Origin: DASSBG01 sp965651365
Lineage (GTDB): Bacteria > Pseudomonadota > Gammaproteobacteria > Xanthomonadales > Rhodanobacteraceae
Reading direction: 5' to 3'
Assembly (NCBI GenBank): GCA_965651365.1
Contig: CBFGSA010000045.1
Coordinates: 1-19,791 of the forward strand
DNA length: 19,791 nucleotides
This document shows, one piece after another, positions 6,919-14,655 of this stretch. The notes beneath the pieces are model-generated. The model saw nothing but the letters and a program-made list of their open reading frames with translations, was not told the DNA's origin and did no database searches. Numbering within the stretch: position 1 is the stretch's first letter; every line of letters starts with the position of its first letter. The position numbers and the translations under genes were made by a program.

Positions 6919-8031
6919 ATGAGTGAGCGTCTGCTGATTCGAATCCATCCCGATCACACCCTGTCCTGGCTGAATCCGGGCCGGCCCGGTGCGGGTGCGG
7001 CCTTGCCCGAATCCGCGCAGTTGCGCGAGGCTGGCCAGGTCATCGTGCTGGTGCCGTCTGAAGCGGTGACGCTGACCCGCGTGGCGTTGCCGCCGGTCAA
7101 TCCTGCGCGGCGCGCCCAGGTGCTGCCTTTCGCGCTGGAGGATCAGGTGCTGGATGATGTGGGGTCCTTGCACTTTGTGGCTTCGGACAATGCCGATGAT
7201 GACGGTCGGCATGCGGTTGCGATCGTGGCGCGGACCATGATGCAGTCCTGGCTGGCGCGGCTGGCCGAGCGCGGCATTGCACCCGACTCACTGTTGCCCG
7301 ATTGCCTGGCTGTGCCGCTGCATGACGGGGCTCCCGCGGTCGTCGTCGACGGCGATCGGGCGCTGGTGCGTCTGGCTGCCGATCAGGGGCTGGTCTGTGC
7401 TGGCGATCAGCTGCGCGAGTGGCTGCCTGCCGATATCGATCCGCTGGTCTTGCGTGGTGATCCGGTTGATGCCGTCCTGGCCCGTGGACTGGCCGGGGAA
7501 CCGGACCTCAATTTGTTGCAGGGCGATTTCGCACCGCGCCATCGGCATGCGCCGCAGCGCCGCCTGTGGCGGCTGGCGGCTTTGCTGGCGGGGCTGGCCA
7601 TCCTGATCGGGCTGACCGGACAAACCACGGCTGTACTGCGGCTCAAGCACGCCAATTCACAGGCCGAAGCGCAGATCCGGCAGCGCTATCAGGCCCTGTT
7701 TCCCGACTCGCCACCGGTACCCGATCCGGTGGCGCGGGTACGCAGCGAGTTGCAACGCCTGGGCGGTAGCAGTGCCGATGCGGGTTTGTTGAGCGTGCTG
7801 GCCCGGGCCGCGCCCATTCTGGCCAGCCACGATTTCCGGTTGCACATGCTGGGTCTGGAGTATCGCAACCACACCCTGGAACTGTCGGTGCGCGCCCCGG
7901 ACCTGGCCAATCTGGACCGCCTGCGCGAACGCCTGGCGACCCTGCCCGGTACGCGGGTGGAGCTGACCGCCGCCACGCCCGGCAGTGACGGCGTGCAGGG
8001 CCGGCTCAGTATTGGCGTGCCGGGCGCATGA
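6919..8031 (+). CDS. gspL: Type II secretion system protein L
   Basis: GspL is the bitopic inner-membrane part of the type II secretion platform; its cytoplasmic half holds the GspE ATPase and its periplasmic half binds GspM. The 370-residue protein has an actin-like cytoplasmic domain (1-205), the family-typical LNLLQGDFAP (197-206) just before the membrane, one transmembrane helix (about 217-238) and a periplasmic ferredoxin-like domain (about 285-370). The start is ATG 6919, with no evident Shine-Dalgarno sequence. The stop overlaps the gspM start (ATGA, 8028-8031). No gspK lies upstream, where xanthomonad clusters usually have it; the preceding gene is hom. Confidence 0.92.
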   Translation: MSERLLIRIHPDHTLSWLNPGRPGAGAALPESAQLREAGQVIVLVPSEAVTLTRVALPPVNPARRAQVLPFALEDQVLDDVGSLHFVASDNADDDGRHAVAIVARTMMQSWLARLAERGIAPDSLLPDCLAVPLHDGAPAVVVDGDRALVRLAADQGLVCAGDQLREWLPADIDPLVLRGDPVDAVLARGLAGEPDLNLLQGDFAPRHRHAPQRRLWRLAALLAGLAILIGLTGQTTAVLRLKHANSQAEAQIRQRYQALFPDSPPVPDPVARVRSELQRLGGSSADAGLLSVLARAAPILASHDFRLHMLGLEYRNHTLELSVRAPDLANLDRLRERLATLPGTRVELTAATPGSDGVQGRLSIGVPGA

Positions 8032-8528
8032 GTATCGAGTCGCTGAAAAAACTGTGGCACGCCCGCGAACCGCGCGAGCAGCGTGTACTGGCGTTGGGTG
8101 CCGTGGCCTGCGTGCTGCTGCTGGGCTGGGCGCTGGTCTGGCATCCGCTGCAACGTGCGCGCCAGGATCTGGGCGCGCGCCTGGATGCCCGACAGCAGGA
8201 TCTGGCCTTTCTGCAGCAGGCCCAGGCGCAACTGCAGCAACTGAAAAGCCGCGATCAAAAAGGTGGCGCCAGCCGCCAGGGCAAGTCCCTGCTGGCGCTG
8301 GCCGATGCCAGTGCGCGCAAGGCCGGGCTCGGCCCCAACATCCGCCGTCTGGAGCCACTGGACGACAAGCGCATCCGGCTCGAATACAAGGCCGCCGATT
8401 TCGATGTGCTGATCGGCTGGCTGGCCGACCTCAAGCGTCGGTACGGCATTCACGCCGAAGACGTGTCGGTGGATCGCGCTGCCGGCACTGCCCAGGTCAA
8501 CGCGCGCCTGGCTTTGGGAGAACCCTGA
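8028..8528 (+). CDS. gspM: Type II secretion system protein M
   Basis: GspM is a small bitopic inner-membrane protein that stabilises GspL in the secretion platform. It has 166 residues: a short basic cytoplasmic tail, one transmembrane helix (about 20-39), a Gln-rich coiled coil (about 40-75) and a ferredoxin-like periplasmic domain (about 85-165). The length and layout fit the family, whose sequence is poorly conserved, so the context between gspL and gspN carries weight. It overlaps gspL by four bases and is followed after two bases by gspN. Confidence 0.9.
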   Translation: MSIESLKKLWHAREPREQRVLALGAVACVLLLGWALVWHPLQRARQDLGARLDARQQDLAFLQQAQAQLQQLKSRDQKGGASRQGKSLLALADASARKAGLGPNIRRLEPLDDKRIRLEYKAADFDVLIGWLADLKRRYGIHAEDVSVDRAAGTAQVNARLALGEP

Positions 8529-8530
8529 CC

Positions 8531-9298
8531 GTGCGTGTCGTGAAATGGCTTCTTGCACTGCTGGTTCTGCTGCTGGTGCTGGCTGCCGTGGTGGTCTGGA
8601 CGATGCCGGCCAGCGTGGCCTGGAAGCTGCTCGGCCCGCGCCTGCCGGCGGTACAGATGAGCGATATCGGCGGCAGTGTCTGGGACGGGCACGCCGGCCA
8701 GCTCAGTGTCGCCGGCCAACCGCTGGGTGCGCTGAAGTGGCAGACCGAGGCCTGGCCACTGCTGCACGGTGACGTGCGTGTGCGCGCCGAACTGGCCGGC
8801 GACGCGATCCAGGGCAGTGCCATCGTGACGCGCCAGCGCGACGGCCTGATCGTGTTGCGCGATGCCAGCGTCACGCTGCCTGGCGCGGTGCTGGAGGGCA
8901 CGCTGGGCATCGAAGGGCTGCGTCTCGAAGGCAGCCTGCACCTGAAGGCCCGGGAAGCGCGCATCCGCAATGCGTGGTTCGTGGCACTGGATGCCAGCGG
9001 TACCTGGCGCGACGCCGGCACCAGTGGTGCGGCCGAGGCGCATCTGGGCAATGTGAAACTTGAGTTTTCCGAGCCATCACCGCCCACCATCCTTGGCGAC
9101 ATCCGCGATGACGGCCATGGCCCGCTGCTGATCCGCGGCCAGCTCAAGGCTCTGCCCACCGGATATACGCTGGAGGCGCAATTGCGCGCGCGAGATCCGA
9201 ATGACCTGCAAACCCAGGAAGCCTTGCGTTATGTCGGTCAGCGCCAGCCCGACGGCAGCGTGCTGCTGCAGGCCGGCGGGCAGTTGCTGTTGCCGTGA
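8531..9298 (+). CDS. gspN: Type II secretion system protein N
   Basis: GspN is an accessory inner-membrane protein of some type II systems, including the xanthomonad Xps system. I place the start at GTG 8531, two bases after the gspM stop; GTG 8540 is an alternative. The 255-residue product has one N-terminal transmembrane helix (about 5-24) and a beta-rich periplasmic part. IGGSVWDGHAGQL (46-58) and QPLGALKWQTEAWPLLHG (63-80) match the family's GTVWxG and LGxLxW...W.LL.G pattern. Longer in-frame extension upstream to 7985 overlaps gspM and is spurious. Its stop overlaps the start of the next gene (GTGA). gspD, which often follows gspN in xanthomonads, is absent. Confidence 0.9.
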   Translation: MRVVKWLLALLVLLLVLAAVVVWTMPASVAWKLLGPRLPAVQMSDIGGSVWDGHAGQLSVAGQPLGALKWQTEAWPLLHGDVRVRAELAGDAIQGSAIVTRQRDGLIVLRDASVTLPGAVLEGTLGIEGLRLEGSLHLKAREARIRNAWFVALDASGTWRDAGTSGAAEAHLGNVKLEFSEPSPPTILGDIRDDGHGPLLIRGQLKALPTGYTLEAQLRARDPNDLQTQEALRYVGQRQPDGSVLLQAGGQLLLP

Positions 9299-10065
9299 GT
9301 GTTGACCTTGACCGCGCCTTGTCTGTGGCCCGCGAGGCAGCCGATGCGGCAGCCGAGGTGCTGCGGCATTACTGGCATACGGGCGTCGATATCGAGATCA
9401 AGGCCGATGCCACACCGGTGACCGTGGCAGACCGTGAGGCCGAGCAGGTGATTCGCCAGATCATCGGCAAGGCTTTTCCCGATCATGCAATCCACGGCGA
9501 GGAGGAAGGCCTGACCGGGGAGAGCAAGATGCGCTGGCTGGTCGATCCACTCGATGGCACGCGCAGTTTCGTGCGCCGCACGCCGTTTTTCTCGACCCAG
9601 ATCGCCTTGATGCTCGATGGCGAACTGGTGCTGGGCATGTCCAGCGCGCCGATCTACGGCGAAACCCTGTGGGCGTGCCGCGGTGGCGGCGCCTGGAGCG
9701 AGCAGGGCCGTCTGCAGGTCGCCGACACCGCCGATCTCGCCCACGCATCGCTGTCCACCGGCAATATCGCCACCCTGGCCGCCGGTCCACGCTGGGCCAG
9801 GCTGGGTGAACTGATGGGCGAGGTCGAGCGCATGCGCGGCCTGGGCGATTTCCTGCACTACCACCTGCTGGCCCGGGGCGCACTCGACATCATCATCGAA
9901 TCCGATGTCAACATCCTCGACATCGCCGCCCTCACCGTCATCGCGCGCGAAGCCGGCGCCACCATCACCGATCTCGACGGTCAGGTCATCGGTCTCGACA
10001 CCCGCAGCATACTGGCCACCACACCCGCCCTGCACACCCCGCTGCTGCAACACTTCGCACTGTAG
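9295..10065 (+). CDS. Inositol-monophosphatase-family phosphatase (histidinol-phosphatase HisN-like)
   Basis: This is a magnesium-dependent, lithium-sensitive type phosphomonoesterase of 256 residues. Metal ligands are visible: Glu69 in HGEEEG (67-72), Asp84 and Asp87 in WLVDPLDGTRSF (81-92), and Asp209 in NILDIAAL (206-213), where the family usually has WDxAA. The substrate could be histidinol phosphate, inositol phosphate or another sugar phosphate; resemblance to HisN-type proteins is moderate. The GTG start at 9295 overlaps the gspN stop by four bases, so it is coupled to the secretion genes. Its TAG stop is part of a REP palindrome. No his genes are nearby, so I leave the symbol empty. 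Confidence 0.85.
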   Translation: MSVDLDRALSVAREAADAAAEVLRHYWHTGVDIEIKADATPVTVADREAEQVIRQIIGKAFPDHAIHGEEEGLTGESKMRWLVDPLDGTRSFVRRTPFFSTQIALMLDGELVLGMSSAPIYGETLWACRGGGAWSEQGRLQVADTADLAHASLSTGNIATLAAGPRWARLGELMGEVERMRGLGDFLHYHLLARGALDIIIESDVNILDIAALTVIAREAGATITDLDGQVIGLDTRSILATTPALHTPLLQHFAL

Positions 10066-10083
10066 GAGCGGCCCATGGCCGCG
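10062..10083 (+). repeat. REP-type palindrome (GTAG + hairpin)
   Basis: GTAG (10062-10065) is followed by GCGGCC (10068-10073), the loop CAT and GGCCGC (10077-10082). GTAG before an imperfect palindrome is the known layout of REPs mobilised by RAYT proteins, and GTAGGAGCGGC is a common REP start in pseudomonads and xanthomonads. The TAG is also the stop codon of the upstream phosphatase gene. Confidence 0.75.
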
Positions 10084-10144
10084 ATGGCAAGCCGGGGAAC
10101 TGCCATCAAATCGGATTGCCGGCACTGTGAAACCGGATTCCATC

Positions 10145-10153
10145 TGATATATG
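10145..10153 (+). promoter_or_regulatory. Candidate extended -10 for the beta-helix protein gene
   Basis: TG (10145-10146), one base, then TATATG (10148-10153) fits an extended -10; there is no convincing -35. It lies 78 bases before the ATG at 10232. Nothing else clear is seen in the 10084-10231 spacer. Confidence 0.3.
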
Positions 10154-10231
10154 CTGTGGCGGTGGTCGCTCCGTCATCGGACCTGGGTCTTCGCGGACGG
10201 CTGTTCACGCAATCATTCTGGGGGCATCACC

Positions 10232-11818
10232 ATGACACACCGTTTGGTCCGCAAGCATCATCCGCTCACCTTGGCTGTCGCGCTGGCGCTGGGCGCCGGC
10301 AGCGTGCACGCCGCCAATATCACCGTCACCGATGGCGGTGATGCCGGCACCGCATCGACCTGCACCCTGCGCCAGGCGCTGGGTTCGGCCAACAACGACG
10401 ATGCCACCGGCAGCACGTGCGTTGCAGGCAACGGCGCCGACGCGATCGACTTCGATTCCAGCCTGGCGGGCGCCACCATCACCCTGGGCGGCAGCGAGCT
10501 GACAATCTATGGTTCCTCGGTCACCCTCAATGGCAGCGGCCAGACCATCGACGGCAATGGCGCCTCGGGCGATCTGTTCGTCTACAACGCCACGGCCGAC
10601 ATCAGCAACCTCACCTTCATTGGCGGCAACACGTCCTACAGCGGTGGTGGCATCGCTTCGCGCAACAGCCATCTCACGCTGACCCAGTCCACCGTATCCG
10701 GTAACACGGCAACGGGCCGTGGTGGCGGCATTGCGTCCTACGTCTATAGGGGTGGCAGCAACGTGAATGGCCGCAGGCAAGCCGCCGTTGCGCACCGCAC
10801 CGTGCCTGGCAACGCCACCAACGGCACATCGGGTGTACCCGTCAGTGGCAGCATCACGCTGGTTGGCTCGACGGTCAGCGGCAATACGGCGTCTTCCATG
10901 GCTGGCGGTGTCGTCTGCTATACCTCGTCACCGTGCACCATCACCGACTCCACCATCAGCGGCAACCAGCTCAATGCCGGTTACAACTACGGTGCAGGCG
11001 GCGTGTACATCACCAAGTACAGCGTCGGCACCATCAGCGGCAGCACCATCGCCAACAATACGGCTGTCGGTGGCAGCAATTACGGTTTCCTGACGGGAGG
11101 CGTATACCAGTATGCAAGTTCGCTGACGATGACCAACGCCACCGTGGCCGGCAACAGTGCCACGGGTGTGGGCTATCTGGCCGGTGGCCTGTCCAACGCT
11201 TACAACTCCGCCGACAGTGGCGCGGGCTACGGTTTGATCATGAACAATGTCACGGTGTCCGGCAATAGTGCTGCAAGTGGCGCCAGCCCCAGTGCAGGCG
11301 GCTTGTTCATCGGCGCTTTTTCCTCGGGTGGTGCCACGCTGTCCAATGCAATCATCTCGGGCAACAGCGGGCCGTCCGACAATGACTTGTATGTCTATTC
11401 GGGTTCTGCCTCCGCGGCCGGCAGCCTGCTCGGCAGCACGCTGTCGGGCAGCTATGCCGGCAATGGCAATGTGTTCAGCGACAGCCCCGGCCTGGGCGCA
11501 CTGGCCAACAACGGTGGCCCGACCATGACCATGGCACTGATGACCGGCAGTCCCGCCATTGACGCCGGCGACAACAGCCTGGTCCCGGGCGGCGTGCAAT
11601 ACGACCAGCGTGGCGCGGGATTTCCGCGCATTCAGAACACCACGGTGGATATCGGCAGCTTCGAAGTCGCTGCGGCTGGCCCAGGGCCGGGCGGCGGCTT
11701 TGCCTACGTGGCCGTACCGTCCACATCGCTGTGGAGCAAGGCCCTGCTGGCCTTGCTGAGCACGCTGGCGGCGGGCTTTGGCTTGTTCCGCAAGCGACGA
11801 CAAGCCGGCAATTTGTAG
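10232..11818 (+). CDS. Secreted beta-helix protein with CSLREA-like start, choice-of-anchor Q domain and sorting tail
   Basis: A surface or secreted protein of 528 residues. I chose ATG 10232 because it follows a G-rich binding site and opens a signal peptide (cleavage after SVHA, residue 27); upstream frame to 10151 is unsupported. TCTLRQALGSAN (43-54) resembles the CSLREA N-terminal motif. Residues 90-410 are parallel beta-helix rungs carrying repeats such as STVSGNTA, STISGN, STIANNTA and ATVAGNSA. GALANNGGPT (422-431), SPAIDAGDN (440-448), DQRG (458-461) and DIGSFEV (473-479) are the choice-of-anchor Q signature. The tail (491-523) is AYVAVPSTSLWSK, a hydrophobic helix and FRKRR, IPTL-CTERM-like. 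No catalytic site was seen. One rung (about 178-195) is degenerate. A terminator follows; the TAG stop is within GTAG. Confidence 0.88.
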   Translation: MTHRLVRKHHPLTLAVALALGAGSVHAANITVTDGGDAGTASTCTLRQALGSANNDDATGSTCVAGNGADAIDFDSSLAGATITLGGSELTIYGSSVTLNGSGQTIDGNGASGDLFVYNATADISNLTFIGGNTSYSGGGIASRNSHLTLTQSTVSGNTATGRGGGIASYVYRGGSNVNGRRQAAVAHRTVPGNATNGTSGVPVSGSITLVGSTVSGNTASSMAGGVVCYTSSPCTITDSTISGNQLNAGYNYGAGGVYITKYSVGTISGSTIANNTAVGGSNYGFLTGGVYQYASSLTMTNATVAGNSATGVGYLAGGLSNAYNSADSGAGYGLIMNNVTVSGNSAASGASPSAGGLFIGAFSSGGATLSNAIISGNSGPSDNDLYVYSGSASAAGSLLGSTLSGSYAGNGNVFSDSPGLGALANNGGPTMTMALMTGSPAIDAGDNSLVPGGVQYDQRGAGFPRIQNTTVDIGSFEVAAAGPGPGGGFAYVAVPSTSLWSKALLALLSTLAAGFGLFRKRRQAGNL

Positions 11819-11848
11819 TCGCCGCGTGCGCATGCGGCTTGTATCCAG

Positions 11849-11880
11849 CCCCGGGGTCGCCAGTCAGCGCCCCGGGGTTT
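11849..11880 (+). terminator. Terminator-like hairpin after the beta-helix protein gene
   Basis: CCCCGGGG (11849-11856) and CCCCGGGG (11870-11877) can pair over 8 bp around 13 bases, followed by TTT. It lies 30 bases after the stop codon. The T run is short, so efficiency is uncertain. Confidence 0.7.
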
Positions 11881-11892
11881 GTCGTATCCGCG

Positions 11893-11898
11893 TACAAT
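11893..11898 (+). promoter_or_regulatory. Candidate -10 (TACAAT) for nudE, possibly giving a leaderless transcript
   Basis: TACAAT ends six bases before the nudE ATG (11905), so transcription could start at the start codon itself. There is no -35 at the usual distance; that region is the preceding terminator stem. Confidence 0.4.
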
Positions 11899-11904
11899 GG
11901 GCGG

Positions 11905-12462
11905 ATGACAAAACATCCGAAGATTCTGGCCACGCGGCTGGCCGAGAAGAGCCGTTTTCTGCGCGCCGAGGAAGTCGATCTCGAATTCAGCAATGGTGAA
12001 CGGCGCACGCATGAGCGGGTGATCAGCTCAGGCTTGGGTGCGGCCATGATCGTGCCGATGATCGATCCGGAGACCGTGCTGCTGGTCAGCGAATACAGTG
12101 TCGGGCTGGACCATTACGAACTTGGCTTGCCCAAGGGCCGACTGGACCGCGACGAGACGGTGGAGCAGGGTGCCAACCGCGAGCTCAAGGAAGAGGCCGG
12201 TTATGGCGCGCGCAAGCTGAAGCTGATTGGCGAGCTGTCGCTGGCGCCAGCCTACATGACCCACATGACCCACGTGGTGCTGGCGCAGGATCTGTACGAG
12301 GAGAAGCTGGAGGGCGACGAGCCCGAACCGCTGGAGGTGATGCGCTGGCCCATGGCCAAGCTGCACGAGCTGGTGGCGCGCGACGATGTCACCGAAGGCC
12401 GCACCATTGCTGCGCTGTACATGGCACGCGAGTATCTCGCCGGGCGCTATCAGCCCAAATGA
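11905..12462 (+). CDS. nudE: ADP compounds hydrolase NudE
   Basis: This Nudix hydrolase cleaves ADP-ribose, NADH and diadenosine polyphosphates into nucleotide monophosphates. It has 185 residues, close to the usual NudE length. The Nudix box runs from Gly78 to Tyr100, with Glu84, REL (92-94) and the metal-binding EE (96-97). YELGLPKGRLDRDE (71-84) and LSLAPAYMTH are typical of NudE. I chose ATG 11905; longer frames upstream overlap the terminator and previous gene. No Shine-Dalgarno sequence precedes it. cysQ follows 242 bases later, and both remove nucleotide by-products, but a repeat element separates them. Confidence 0.93.
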   Translation: MTKHPKILATRLAEKSRFLRAEEVDLEFSNGERRTHERVISSGLGAAMIVPMIDPETVLLVSEYSVGLDHYELGLPKGRLDRDETVEQGANRELKEEAGYGARKLKLIGELSLAPAYMTHMTHVVLAQDLYEEKLEGDEPEPLEVMRWPMAKLHELVARDDVTEGRTIAALYMAREYLAGRYQPK

Positions 12463-12492
12463 AGTGTCGCAGTGCAACCCTGTTCCAGGCAT

Positions 12493-12678
12493 GTCATCCC
12501 GGACGCCGCGTAGCGGTGATCCGGACGCTGAGGCAGGATTGCCGACAGCGAACGTCGGCGCAGCCGATGGCCCGACGGGTGAGCGCCAGGATGGCGCGAA
12601 CAAATCCACCTGTTGATCTGAGCACCAGTTTAACCCGGTGGATTCCGGGTGCCATGCTTCGCGTGGTCCCGGAATGAC
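12493..12678. repeat. Dispersed GTCATCC...GGAATGAC repeat element, long copy
   Basis: The left end, GTCATCCCGGA, forms a hairpin (CCGGA 12499-12503 with TCCGG 12520-12524, inner CCGC/GCGG). The right end forms TTCCGGG (12643-12649) with CCCGGAA (12668-12674) and finishes GGAATGAC. The outer ends are inverted copies. The interior (about 115 bases) has no coding sign. It stops about ten bases before the cysQ ribosome binding site AGGAAA (12690-12695). Confidence 0.7.
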
Positions 12679-12704
12679 GATGACTTTCCAGGAAATCCGT
12701 TCTG

Positions 12705-13514
12705 ATGAGTGAATTGAACCGACTCCTCCAGCCCGTGGGTGAAATCACCCGGCGCGCCGCCGCGGCCATCCTGGAGGTCTATGCCGACAGCTTTGCCGTG
12801 CGCAGCAAGGCCGACGACTCGCCGGTGACGGCCGCCGACATGGCCGCGCACCGCGTCATTGTCGAAGGCCTGCGCGAGCTGACGCCGGACTGGCCGATCC
12901 TGTCCGAGGAAGCGGCCAACATCCCCTGGGACACGCGCCGCAACTGGTCGCGCTACTGGCTGGTCGACCCGCTCGATGGCACGCGCGAGTTCGTCAAGCG
13001 CAACGGCGAGTTCACCGTCAATATCGCCCTGATCGAGGGTGGCGAGCCGGTGCTGGGCGTGGTCCAGGCACCGGTGACCGGTGCGCTGTATGCCGCCGCC
13101 AGCGGATACGGTGCGCGCTGCCAGCGCAAGCCCGGCGCGATTCCCGAGGCACTGGAAACCCGCCCTCCGCAATCACCACTCAAGGTCGCCGGCAGCCGCT
13201 CGCACGCCCGCCCGGAACAGGTCGAGATGCTGGCCCGGCTGGGTTCGACCGAGACCGTACCGCTCGGTTCTTCACTGAAGTTCTGCCTGATCGCTGCCGG
13301 CCAGGCCGACCTGTATCTGCGCCTTGGACCGACCAGCGAATGGGACACGGCCGCCGCCCACTGCATTCTGACCGAAGCCGGCGGCGCGGTACTGGATCTG
13401 GCGGGCCGGCCCTTGCGCTACAACCAGAAAGAAAGCCTGATCAATCCGTCCTTCATCGCCGTCGGCGACCCCTCGCGCGACTGGGCGGGGAAATTGGCCG
13501 ATACCGCGTCGTAG
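12705..13514 (+). CDS. cysQ: 3'(2'),5'-bisphosphate nucleotidase CysQ
   Basis: CysQ hydrolyses PAP, the inhibitory by-product of sulfate assimilation, to AMP and phosphate. It has 269 residues in the inositol-monophosphatase superfamily. SKADDSPVTAAD (34-45), the metal ligand Glu68 in SEE (67-69), Asp88 and Asp91 in WLVDPLDGTREFVKRNGEFT (85-104) and Asp214 in EWDTAAAH (212-219) are present, and the C-terminal RYNQKESLINPSFI is CysQ-specific. The start is ATG 12705 with AGGAAA upstream. The TAG stop is shared with the GTAG end of a repeat. It is a distant paralogue of the phosphatase at 9295, with clearly different motifs. Confidence 0.95.
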   Translation: MSELNRLLQPVGEITRRAAAAILEVYADSFAVRSKADDSPVTAADMAAHRVIVEGLRELTPDWPILSEEAANIPWDTRRNWSRYWLVDPLDGTREFVKRNGEFTVNIALIEGGEPVLGVVQAPVTGALYAAASGYGARCQRKPGAIPEALETRPPQSPLKVAGSRSHARPEQVEMLARLGSTETVPLGSSLKFCLIAAGQADLYLRLGPTSEWDTAAAHCILTEAGGAVLDLAGRPLRYNQKESLINPSFIAVGDPSRDWAGKLADTAS

Positions 13515-13607
13515 GTCGGCTCAAGGAGCGTAGCGACGGAGCCGGCGGCCATGTGATCAACGAACAACTCGACGCCGACTCCGGACTTCGGCCTTGGGCC
13601 GGCCTAC
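13511..13607. repeat. REP doublet between cysQ and hemC
   Basis: GTAGGTCGGC (13511-13520) is mirrored by GCCGGCCTAC (13598-13607), 9 of 10 positions. Each end has its own short hairpin: GGCTC/GAGCC on the left, CGGAC..GGCCTTGGGCC on the right. Inverted GTAG...CTAC pairs are typical of REP doublets (BIMEs). The left TAG is the cysQ stop codon, and the right end merges into TACAAT. Confidence 0.65.
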
Positions 13608-13609
13608 AA
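13604..13609 (+). promoter_or_regulatory. Candidate -10 (TACAAT) for hemC at the repeat edge
   Basis: TACAAT spans the REP right end (CCTAC) and the next bases, 28 bases before the hemC ATG. No strong -35 is visible, so this is a suggestion only. Confidence 0.3.
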
Positions 13610-13637
13610 TGGAGCGTGCACCTGACATGACATCAGC

Positions 13638-14570
13638 ATGACCATCCAGAAAATCACCATCGCCACCCGCAAAAGTGCGCTGGCCCTGTGGCAGGCCGAG
13701 CACGTGGCTGGACGACTGCGCGAACTGCATTCGGAGCTGACGGTGTCGCTGCTGCCGCTTTCGACCCGCGGCGACGAACTGCTGGATCGCTCGCTGGCCG
13801 AGGTCGGCGGCAAGGGCCTGTTCCTCAAGGAACTGGAGCGCGCGATGCAGGCCGGCGAGGCCGACGTTGCCGTGCATTCGCTGAAGGACGTGCCGGCCGA
13901 AATGGAGCCGGGCTTCTGTCTGGCCGCGGTGCTGGAGCGCGCCGACCCGGCCGATGCCTTTGTCAGCATCGAGCATGCCGATCTTGCGTCGCTGCCGCAA
14001 GGAGCGCGGGTCGGCACTTCATCCTTGCGCCGCCGCGCGCAATTGCAGGCGCTGCGCCCCGATCTTGAGATCGCCGGCCTGCGTGGCAATGTCAATACGC
14101 GCCTGGCCAAGCTGGAACAGGGCGATTATGCCGCCATCATCCTGGCCGTGGCCGGTCTGGAGCGACTGGGCCTGGGCCAGCACATCCGGTCACGACTGAA
14201 CCCGCCCGACTGGCTACCGGCGGCGGGCCAGGCCGCACTGGCCGTCGAGTGCCGCGACGATGATGCCGTGGCCATGGCGCTGCTGCGGCCGCTCGATCAT
14301 CCCGCCAGCCGCGCCGCCACCACCGCCGAGCGCGCCATGAACCGCACCCTGGGCGGCAGTTGCTCGGTGCCCGTGGGGGCTTTTGCGCAGATCGAGCGCG
14401 AGCAGGTGCAGCTTGCCGGCATGGTTGGTGAGGTCGCTACCGGGCGTTTGCTGCATGCATCCGCGGCGGGGGCACGCGCCTCTGCAGAAGCGGTAGGCAT
14501 TCAGGTGGCGCAGGATCTGCTTGAGCAGGGGGCCTCCGACTTTCTCGCGCCGCATCTGGCGAGCGGCTGA
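13638..14570 (+). CDS. hemC: Porphobilinogen deaminase (hydroxymethylbilane synthase)
   Basis: HemC joins four porphobilinogen units into hydroxymethylbilane for heme synthesis in the cytoplasm. The 310-residue protein has IATRKSALALWQAEHV (8-23), STRGD (42-46), VGGKGLFLKELE (56-67), the catalytic Asp84 in VAVHSLKDVP (77-86), GTSSLRRRAQL (126-136) and the dipyrromethane cofactor Cys242 in LGGSCSVPVGA (238-248). All key residues are in place and the length is typical. The start, ATG 13638, fits the family N-terminus, but the Shine-Dalgarno sequence is weak. hemD does not follow; the next gene is gshA after a repeat. Confidence 0.97.
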   Translation: MTIQKITIATRKSALALWQAEHVAGRLRELHSELTVSLLPLSTRGDELLDRSLAEVGGKGLFLKELERAMQAGEADVAVHSLKDVPAEMEPGFCLAAVLERADPADAFVSIEHADLASLPQGARVGTSSLRRRAQLQALRPDLEIAGLRGNVNTRLAKLEQGDYAAIILAVAGLERLGLGQHIRSRLNPPDWLPAAGQAALAVECRDDDAVAMALLRPLDHPASRAATTAERAMNRTLGGSCSVPVGAFAQIEREQVQLAGMVGEVATGRLLHASAAGARASAEAVGIQVAQDLLEQGASDFLAPHLASG

Positions 14571-14655
14571 AAGACGAGCTTTTGATCGACTCGACTGAGT
14601 CTTACACTGTGTGGACGCCGAGATTCGAGTAGTACGCTCTTCGATTGACTTGGAC

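Noticed and set aside
10740..10830. Compensated frameshift in the beta-helix gene
   Set aside because: The degenerate rung reads RTVPGN where STVSGN is expected, explained by point changes in the same frame; neighbouring rungs are in the same frame on both sides.
9295..13514. The two phosphatase genes as a recent duplication
   Set aside because: They share only superfamily motifs; the metal-site context, the C-termini and the lengths differ clearly.
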